Source: JAISGQ01 sp045604945
GTDB lineage: Bacteria > Bacillota > Clostridia > Oscillospirales > Acutalibacteraceae
Assembly: GCA_045604945.1 (NCBI GenBank)
Contig: JAZUPA010000127.1
Coordinates: forward strand, 1-45,303
Reading direction: 5' to 3'
Length of the DNA stretch: 45,303 nt
Part shown: piece by piece, positions 8,215-14,470 of the stretch
Numbering within the stretch: the stretch's first letter is position 1
Layout of the letters: the number at the start of each line of letters is the position of its first letter
Translations under genes and position numbers: made by a program
The notes under the pieces: model-generated
Seen by the model: the letters and a program-made list of their open reading frames with translations, nothing else
Databases searched by the model: none
What the model was told of the DNA's origin: nothing

Positions 8215-10509
8215 ATGAAAAGAATGAAAGCTTCTCTTATCGCCTTTGCGATAGGTACCCTGATATGCGTGCCGCTGCTTGTCTTCACGAAGATGGAAGG
8301 GGAAGAGGGAACACTGAACTATGTTCTGTATGTTCTCATGGCGGCTGCCGCAGTGCTGATGATGGTATTCTCCCTGTCAAGCCCTGAATATCCCGGCTTC
8401 CTGCCTTTGGAAAAACGTTCAACCGGGGCGGGAATCGCTGCGTTTATAGCAGCTGCTGCATACGGCGCAGTAGGTGTTTATGGCGTCATCAATCCGGATG
8501 ACCGTCTGTTTGGAATGACGGAAGAAAAAACCGAGGCGGTCATGGATGCAAACAATCAGCTGGTAACGCAGGTTGTATCATCGTCAGAGACCCTGTCAAC
8601 CGTAGGAATTGTGTACATAGCAATCATGCTTGTAATGGCGGTTACCTTCCTGTTTTACATGACAGGATTCTTCACAGGCAAGAATTACGCAGGAAGTTAT
8701 GTAATGGTACCGTTCATCCCCATTCTCGGCGGCATAGTCAGAGTGGTTCTCTCTTTCCTTGAATATACAGGAAGCGCATCGATGAGCAGCAACTATCTTG
8801 AAACCCTGGCAATGATATTTCTGATGATATTCTTCGTATCATCCGCAAAGCTGACAGTAGGCGCTGCGGGAAATGCATCGAAGATGGCAATAGGCAGCGG
8901 CAGCGCAGCGATGTTCTTCATACTGCTTAAATCCGTTGACCCTGTAATGGCTGTTATCAATAAGGAACAGAGTCTTCTTGAGCTTGCAGTAAAAACTCAT
9001 TTTGCGGTGGATATAGCCGCTGTTCTGTTCATAGCAGGATATTGCATCTATGTTGTAAATACAAACATAGAGGACTATCTCGAAGAATTCAACGAGGATG
9101 AAGGTGACGGCTACGGTGGTCCCGTATCCTCAAGACCTACATTGCTGACAGGCAAGCAGTCGAGAAATGAGCGTTATATTCCTGAAATAGTAACCGTTCA
9201 GACAGTTATGCCTTCTGCACAGACAAAGGCACCGGGCGGTCAGAGTGCAAAATCAGGTACAGCATACTCCGCGCCTGTTCCTCCCAGAAGAGACGGCGTA
9301 ACTCAGCCCGACAGACTGAGATCCCGTCAGAGGGAAGGTTATGCAGCGCCTGTTCCTCCCAGAAGAGTGCCTATCGGCTACCGTCTTGAAGCAGATGAGC
9401 TTACCACCAGAGGCGCAGGTATGCAGGTTGCCGAGCAGTTCAGAGTACAGCGCAACGAGGCACGAAGAAGAACCTCAAACCTTATTCGCTATGACGGACT
9501 TGATGCTTTCCGCTCCGAGATGAAGGGCGGCAGAACTGCGCTTGATGTTCTTGAGTCTTCAAGAAATACAGTAGAAGAAGATACATCCCTCGTAGGTATC
9601 AAGCCTATAAATCCCTTCCAGCAGAGTGCGGAAGCGCCTGAAGAGCCTTCTGTGGATCCTGCAGCTGCACAGCAGATGGGTGAAGAGCTTCAGAAGGATG
9701 TAGAGCAGATGTACGATGTTGCCGACCGCAGAAAGGGCGGCGACCGCAGAAAGGGCGAAAACGTCGGCGGCAGACGATCCACTGACAAGCAGCCTGAAGA
9801 GGTTATAGCTGCTCCTGACGAAAGCGAGCCCGATTATGAGGAAGAACATGTTGAGGTTCAGGAAACCGAGGAAGAGTACCGCGATGTAAAGCTCTCAGGC
9901 GGTTCTCTGGACAGCAAGATGAAGAAACGCCGCAATACCGACAGACAGGCTCAGAACAATCCCCAGCAGAACCAGTTCCAGCAGAACATGAACGGCATGA
10001 ACATGGGAATGGGAATGGGCTATGGAATGGGAATGGGTATGGGCTACGGCATGGGCATGGGTATGAACAACCCCTACGACCCGTATGCAGGCATGGGTAT
10101 GAACAATCCCTATGCAAGCCCCTTCGGCGGCACAAATCCCTACGCTCCGGGCATGGGACAGATGCCTTACGGAACCGATATGTACAAAGATGATACAGAT
10201 GGTTACGATGAGGACGGCGAATACTACGATGACGAGTATTACTACGATGATGACTACGACGTAGAAACCGCAGATTCCGATGAGTATGACGAGTACGATG
10301 AGGAATATGATGATTACGACGACGGTTACGATGATGAGTATGATGACGATTACGTCGAATACGGCGATGAGTATGATGATGACTACGACGAATACTACGA
10401 CGATGAGTATGACGAAGGCGACGAGTATTACGGCGATGACGATTCTGATTACTACGATGATGACGACGGCTACGGAACATACGACATGTCCGCCCAGGGC
10501 TGGGAATAA
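8215..10509 (+). CDS. Polytopic membrane protein with RR motifs, Gly-Met tract and acidic Asp/Tyr tail
   Basis: The ATG at 8215 is chosen over 8137 because GGAAAGGAG lies upstream and the first helix starts right after (MKRMKASLIAFAIGTLICV). The product is 764 aa. About seven to eight hydrophobic helices fill residues 5-285. A long cytosolic, probably disordered region follows, with two APVPPRR motifs, tandem DRRKGG units near residue 505, a Gly/Met tract at about 590-625, three NNPY/TNPY turns, and a final about 105 residues made almost only of Asp, Glu, Tyr and Gly, ending SAQGWE. No family is recognised. The NPY and RR elements recall the protein at 2909, suggesting the two belong to the same system. 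The gene has its own promoter and terminator. Confidence 0.78.
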   Translation: MKRMKASLIAFAIGTLICVPLLVFTKMEGEEGTLNYVLYVLMAAAAVLMMVFSLSSPEYPGFLPLEKRSTGAGIAAFIAAAAYGAVGVYGVINPDDRLFGMTEEKTEAVMDANNQLVTQVVSSSETLSTVGIVYIAIMLVMAVTFLFYMTGFFTGKNYAGSYVMVPFIPILGGIVRVVLSFLEYTGSASMSSNYLETLAMIFLMIFFVSSAKLTVGAAGNASKMAIGSGSAAMFFILLKSVDPVMAVINKEQSLLELAVKTHFAVDIAAVLFIAGYCIYVVNTNIEDYLEEFNEDEGDGYGGPVSSRPTLLTGKQSRNERYIPEIVTVQTVMPSAQTKAPGGQSAKSGTAYSAPVPPRRDGVTQPDRLRSRQREGYAAPVPPRRVPIGYRLEADELTTRGAGMQVAEQFRVQRNEARRRTSNLIRYDGLDAFRSEMKGGRTALDVLESSRNTVEEDTSLVGIKPINPFQQSAEAPEEPSVDPAAAQQMGEELQKDVEQMYDVADRRKGGDRRKGENVGGRRSTDKQPEEVIAAPDESEPDYEEEHVEVQETEEEYRDVKLSGGSLDSKMKKRRNTDRQAQNNPQQNQFQQNMNGMNMGMGMGYGMGMGMGYGMGMGMNNPYDPYAGMGMNNPYASPFGGTNPYAPGMGQMPYGTDMYKDDTDGYDEDGEYYDDEYYYDDDYDVETADSDEYDEYDEEYDDYDDGYDDEYDDDYVEYGDEYDDDYDEYYDDEYDEGDEYYGDDDSDYYDDDDGYGTYDMSAQGWE

Positions 10510-10515
10510 AAAGAT

Positions 10516-10546
10516 AAAAAGGCTTCCTTTACGGAAGCCTTTTTTA
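10516..10546 (+). terminator. Intrinsic terminator after the acidic-tail protein
   Basis: Stem ggcttcc/ggaagcc flanked by A-run and T-run (aaaaa...tttttt), starting 7 nt after the stop codon. Confidence 0.92.
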
Positions 10547-10637
10547 TGTGCTGAAACATCACAATATTCAAACGCTTCAGTTCCGGGATACTGTTAATTG
10601 TTGTGCTTATTTTATGGTTTCGTTCATATTTTGTTTG

Positions 10638-10666
10638 TTGACGCGATATAATTTTATTTGTATAAT
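10638..10666 (+). promoter_or_regulatory. Sigma-A promoter of the amino-sugar operon
   Basis: TTGACG (10638-10643), 17-nt spacer, TATAAT (10661-10666), 77 nt before the kinase ATG. Confidence 0.75.
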
Positions 10667-10743
10667 GTTTAAGTTAGTATATAGGGGACTGATGAACATG
10701 CGGTAAAAAAAGCCATTGTCCTGTGTCCCTTGGAGGTAAGAAT

Positions 10744-11847
10744 ATGGAATCAAACAGAATAGAAAGAATTTTTGCACAATTCAATACAGGCGATAAGTTT
10801 GTATCAGCAGTTCCCTTCGGAGGCGGACATATTAATGATACCTTCCTTGTTACCTGTGAAAATGGCAAGTTTATACTTCAGGGTCTGAACCATCATGTGT
10901 TCAAGGAGCCTGAGCACGTAATGCACAATATCAAGCTTGTAACCGAGCATCTGGCAAAGAAAATAAAAGCCGCAGGCGGCGACCCCAAGAGAGAAACTCT
11001 CAACCTTGTCAGAACCGTAGACGGCAACACTCATTATTATGACGGTGAAAAGGGCTTCTTCAGAGTGTTCCTGTTTATTGACGGAGCATCCTCTCACTCG
11101 ACTGTAGAAAAGCCCGAGCATTTCTACAATGCAGCCCGTTCCTTCGGCAGATTCCAGAAGATGCTGGCAGATTTCCCTGCAGAAAAGCTTTATGAGACCA
11201 TTCCCAACTTCCACAATACCGTATCCCGTTACAAGGACTTTGAGGAAGCCCTCAAGGCTGACAGAGCACACAGAGCTGCATTCATCGAGGATGACATTGC
11301 ATTCATCACCGAGCGACGCGATATGTGCTCAGTAGTTCTTGATGCAATGGCTGACGGCAGCGTTCCCATGCGCGTTACCCACAACGATACAAAGTACGAT
11401 AATATAATGATTGACGATAAGACAGGCGAAGGCATCTGTGTTGTTGACCTTGATACCGTTATGCCCGGCTCCATGCTCTATGACTACGGCGATTCTCTCC
11501 GTTTCGGCACCAACGCAGGTGCTGAGGACGAGAAGGATCTTTCAAAGGTCTGGTGCCGTCTCGACCTGTTTGAGGCATTTACCAAGGGTTACCTTGAGGA
11601 ACTTCACGAGAGCATTACCGAAAGAGAAATCGAGCTTATGCCTTTCTCTGCAAGACTTATCACCTTTGAATGCGGTATGCGTTTCCTTACCGACTTCTTG
11701 AACGGCGATGTTTATTTCAAGATTCACCACCCCAGCCACAACTTAGACAGAGCAAGAGCCCAGTTCAAGCTTGTTCGTGACATGGAAGAGCACGAAGAAG
11801 AAATGAAAGCCATAGTAAACAGACTGAAGGAGAGTATTTGTAAATGA
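10744..11847 (+). CDS. nahK: N-acetylhexosamine 1-kinase-like (aminoglycoside phosphotransferase fold)
   Basis: A 367-aa cytoplasmic kinase of the APH fold, close in length to Bifidobacterium NahK, which phosphorylates GlcNAc or GalNAc at C1 with ATP. Visible motifs are the N-terminal FGGGHINDTFLV glycine loop, the catalytic loop VTHNDTKYDNIMIDD (His213, Asp215) and the metal-binding VVDLDTVMPG followed by YDYGDSLRFG. The start is ATG 10744, 7 nt after GGAGG; a GTG at 10723 is upstream of that ribosome site. The gene overlaps the ROK-like kinase by 4 nt (ATGA) and shares an operon with nagA, supporting an amino-sugar substrate. Homoserine kinase or choline kinase are alternatives by fold, but the HNDTK and DLDTVMPG motifs favour NahK. 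Confidence 0.8.
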   Translation: MESNRIERIFAQFNTGDKFVSAVPFGGGHINDTFLVTCENGKFILQGLNHHVFKEPEHVMHNIKLVTEHLAKKIKAAGGDPKRETLNLVRTVDGNTHYYDGEKGFFRVFLFIDGASSHSTVEKPEHFYNAARSFGRFQKMLADFPAEKLYETIPNFHNTVSRYKDFEEALKADRAHRAAFIEDDIAFITERRDMCSVVLDAMADGSVPMRVTHNDTKYDNIMIDDKTGEGICVVDLDTVMPGSMLYDYGDSLRFGTNAGAEDEKDLSKVWCRLDLFEAFTKGYLEELHESITEREIELMPFSARLITFECGMRFLTDFLNGDVYFKIHHPSHNLDRARAQFKLVRDMEEHEEEMKAIVNRLKESICK

Positions 11848-13187
11848 TTAAGCCTGTACTTGACCCGAATTTCATGCCTGCGAGAGTCTGGAACGATGAG
11901 TTCCTCAAGACCGCAGACCGTCCCTTTTCCATCGCTGTAGAGCGTGAGGACGGACTTGTATTCAGAGTGGACACCTTCCTCGGTGACAATGAAAACAAGA
12001 ACAATTTCTATGTAGAAAGAAAAGTAAAGCATATCCTCTGGGCTGCAGGCGGCTGGAAAGTCATGCTTGCAGGCGACCATAAGGTTTATGAGTTTATCGC
12101 TGACGCATATACCAAGGACGGACTTCGTGCATTCGACGTCGATTTCTGGGGTACTGTCTACCAGAAGGAGTTCGTAGTTGAGGAGCGTTCCTTTGAAGAT
12201 ATGCCCGAAAGCTCCATAAATCCCCTGCCCTTCGGTCGTCACCTCGACGGCTGCAGAGTCGGTTTCGATGCAGGCGGAAGTGATATAAAGGTTTCCTCCG
12301 TTGTTGACGGTGAGGTCGTATTCTCTCAGGAAATCGTATGGAATCCTAAAGTCACTGCAGACATCAACTATCACTATGACAATGTAAAGGCTGCAATCGA
12401 GCTTGCAGCATCCAAGATGCCCAGATGTGACGCCGTCGGCGTTTCCTCTGCAGGTGTTATCGTAAAGAGCAGACCCATGCAGTGTTCTCTCTTCATGGAA
12501 GTACCCAAGGACACCGACGAGCAGAAGGAACTCTGCCGCAACCTCTATATCGAAACAGGTAAGAGACTGGGAGTTCCCATGGTAGTTGCAAACGATGGCG
12601 ATATCGCTGCCCTTGCTGCATCCATGGCACTTGACAAGAACGCAATCCTCGGTATCGCAATGGGTACCAGCGAAGCAGGCGGCTATGTTGACCGCAACGG
12701 CTTCGTAACAGGCTGGCAGAACGAGCTTGCATTCGCTCCCGTTGACTACAACACCAACGCAGAGCGTGATGACTGGTCTCAGGACTTTGGTGTTGGCGCA
12801 AGCTACTTCTCTCAGTACGCTGTAATCCGTCTTGCAGGCTACGCAGGCATCGAGCTGGACGAAAGCTTTACCCCCGCTCAGAAGCTTTCCTATGTACAGA
12901 AGCTCCTCGAAGAGGGCGACAAGAGAGCCGAGCAGATTTTCGAGAGCATCGGAACATATTTCGGCTACGGCGTAGCAAACTATACTCAGTTCTATGATGT
13001 TGACTATATCCAGATCTCCGGCCGAGTTACTTCCGGCAGAGGCGGCGAGCTTATCCTTGAGAAGGCAAAAGAGCTCCTCGCAGCAGAGTATCCTGAAATC
13101 GCAGAGAAGGTCACTATCTTCCTTCCCGGTGAGTACGAGCGCAGAATCGGCCAGTCCGTTGCTGCTGCAAGCCTTGTAAAACTTTAA
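11844..13187 (+). CDS. ROK-family sugar kinase-like protein with N-terminal extension, no zinc motif
   Basis: A 447-aa protein. Residues about 1-130 form an extension I cannot assign. The ROK/actin-fold domain then begins at RVGFDAGGSDIKVS (about 138), followed by GVSSAGVIV, VANDGDIAAL (about 248) and GIAMGTSEAGGY. The general ROK phosphate-binding elements are therefore present, but the usual Cys-x-Cys-Gly-x-x-Gly-Cys zinc site expected after the GTG-like loop is absent; the region reads NGFVTGWQNELAFAPVDY. By context (between nahK and nagA) it is probably an N-acetylhexosamine or glucose-type 6-kinase that supplies the NagA substrate. Translationally coupled to nahK by an ATGA overlap. It has no HTH, so it is not a ROK repressor. 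Confidence 0.75.
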   Translation: MIKPVLDPNFMPARVWNDEFLKTADRPFSIAVEREDGLVFRVDTFLGDNENKNNFYVERKVKHILWAAGGWKVMLAGDHKVYEFIADAYTKDGLRAFDVDFWGTVYQKEFVVEERSFEDMPESSINPLPFGRHLDGCRVGFDAGGSDIKVSSVVDGEVVFSQEIVWNPKVTADINYHYDNVKAAIELAASKMPRCDAVGVSSAGVIVKSRPMQCSLFMEVPKDTDEQKELCRNLYIETGKRLGVPMVVANDGDIAALAASMALDKNAILGIAMGTSEAGGYVDRNGFVTGWQNELAFAPVDYNTNAERDDWSQDFGVGASYFSQYAVIRLAGYAGIELDESFTPAQKLSYVQKLLEEGDKRAEQIFESIGTYFGYGVANYTQFYDVDYIQISGRVTSGRGGELILEKAKELLAAEYPEIAEKVTIFLPGEYERRIGQSVAAASLVKL

Positions 13188-13210
13188 TTTAAAAGCTAAG
13201 GAGCAATACA

Positions 13211-14269
13211 ATGCGTATTAATAACATTAAAATCAACGGTGAGTTGTGCGATGTAGTGGTCGAAAACGGTGTTATCACCGAAATCGCTGCACCGAATAGC
13301 GGCGAGGGCATCGATTTTGGCGGCAAGACTGCAATTCCCGGTCTTGTTGATATCCACACCCACGGCTGCACAGGCTTTGACACCATGGACGCAAAGTTTG
13401 AGGAGATGTGCGAGTTCCTCGCAAAGAACGGCACAACCTCCTGGTGTCCCACAACCATGACAATGGATTACGAGTCCATCAGCAAGGCGATGAATGCAAA
13501 CACCGATTGCCGCGGTGCAGAGATTCTGGGCTTCCACATGGAAGGACCCTACATTTCCCCCAAGGCAAAGGGCGCACAGAATGAGAAATTCATCAAGGCT
13601 CCCGATATAGACGAGTTCAATACCCTTCCCAATATCAAGATGGTAACCATCGCTCCCGAGCTTGAGGGCAGCATGGACTTCATCAAGAAGTGCAATGCAG
13701 TTGTTGCCATCGGTCACACTGTCTGTGACTATGACACTGCTATCGAAGCTATTGAGAATGGCGCAGCGTGCCTGACCCATACCTTCAATGCAATGCCTCC
13801 CATTCACCACAGAAACCCCGGTCCCATCCCTGCAGCAGCAGAGAAGCAGATCCATGTTCAGGTTATTTCCGACGGTCTGCACCTGCATAAGTCCGTTGTT
13901 CTCATGCTTTACAAGCTCTTTGGCGCTGACAAGATGGTCCTCATCAGCGACTCCATGAGAGCAACAGGCCTCTGCGACGGTGAGTACGAGTTCGGAGGCC
14001 AGCAGATAATCGTCAAGGACAGCGTAGCAAGATGCCTTGACGGAGCTATCGCAGGCAGCACCAGCACACTCTTTATGTGCGTGAAAAAGGCTATCGAGTT
14101 CGGTATTCCCTTTGAGGATGCAGTTAAAATGGCAACCGAGACTCCCGCAAAGCACATCGGTGTTACCAACAAGGGCGTTCTTGCTGTTGGCTATGATGCA
14201 GATATTATCATTCTTGATGAAAATCTCGACATCGACACAGTATTTGTAAAGGGCGAAAAAATCGCATAA
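13211..14269 (+). CDS. nagA: N-acetylglucosamine-6-phosphate deacetylase
   Basis: Amidohydrolase that removes acetate from GlcNAc-6-phosphate in the cytoplasm. The 352-aa length is slightly short for NagA but complete. Seen are the metal motif VDIHTHGCTGFD (His49, His51), the MEGPYISPKAKGAQ substrate loop, IGHTVCDY, THTFNAMPPIHHRNPG, ISDGLHLH and ISDSMRATGLCDG with the catalytic Asp, and the C-terminal beta-sandwich return VGYDADIIILD. ATG start with TAAGGAG 9 nt upstream, 23 nt after the ROK-like gene. It is the last gene of the amino-sugar operon. No nagB is present in the window, so the downstream deaminase must lie elsewhere. Confidence 0.92.
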   Translation: MRINNIKINGELCDVVVENGVITEIAAPNSGEGIDFGGKTAIPGLVDIHTHGCTGFDTMDAKFEEMCEFLAKNGTTSWCPTTMTMDYESISKAMNANTDCRGAEILGFHMEGPYISPKAKGAQNEKFIKAPDIDEFNTLPNIKMVTIAPELEGSMDFIKKCNAVVAIGHTVCDYDTAIEAIENGAACLTHTFNAMPPIHHRNPGPIPAAAEKQIHVQVISDGLHLHKSVVLMLYKLFGADKMVLISDSMRATGLCDGEYEFGGQQIIVKDSVARCLDGAIAGSTSTLFMCVKKAIEFGIPFEDAVKMATETPAKHIGVTNKGVLAVGYDADIIILDENLDIDTVFVKGEKIA

Positions 14270-14279
14270 ATAACGGTTT

Positions 14280-14351
14280 CCAAAGGGATTCTCCCTTTGG
14301 CGGGTTAAAAGGGCAGAGCCCTTTTCAGGGGTTTGGGGCAGAATGCCCCAA
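14280..14351 (+). repeat. Cluster of three short GGG/CCC hairpins after nagA
   Basis: Three consecutive perfect hairpins: ccaaaggga-ttc-tccctttgg (14280-14300), aaaagggc-aga-gcccttt (from 14307) and ttggggca-gaa-tgccccaa (14333-14351). They lie between the nagA stop and the true terminator, and look like a dispersed intergenic repeat unit. Confidence 0.75.
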
Positions 14352-14368
14352 CTCATAACTGCTTATAT

Positions 14369-14398
14369 AAAACTCCGCCTTCAGGCGGAGTTTTTTTC
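14369..14398 (+). terminator. Intrinsic terminator of the nahK-ROK-nagA operon
   Basis: Stem aaactccgcc/ggcggagttt with a ttca loop followed by a seven-T run. Confidence 0.93.
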
Positions 14399-14470
14399 TG
14401 TGTTCACTTGTCTGCAAAAGGGATATATGCTATATTAATATTTAAAGTATAAAGGAAAGGAAGTGTCTGC

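Noticed and set aside
9803..10480. Long minus-strand frame rich in Arg and His
   Set aside because: It is a shadow of the Asp/Tyr-rich tail and Gly-Met tract on the plus strand; composition follows from the repeat codons and there is no ribosome site.
11724..13211. 495-codon minus-strand open frame opposite the ROK-like gene
   Set aside because: No ribosome site or domain; the plus strand has ROK motifs and translational coupling.
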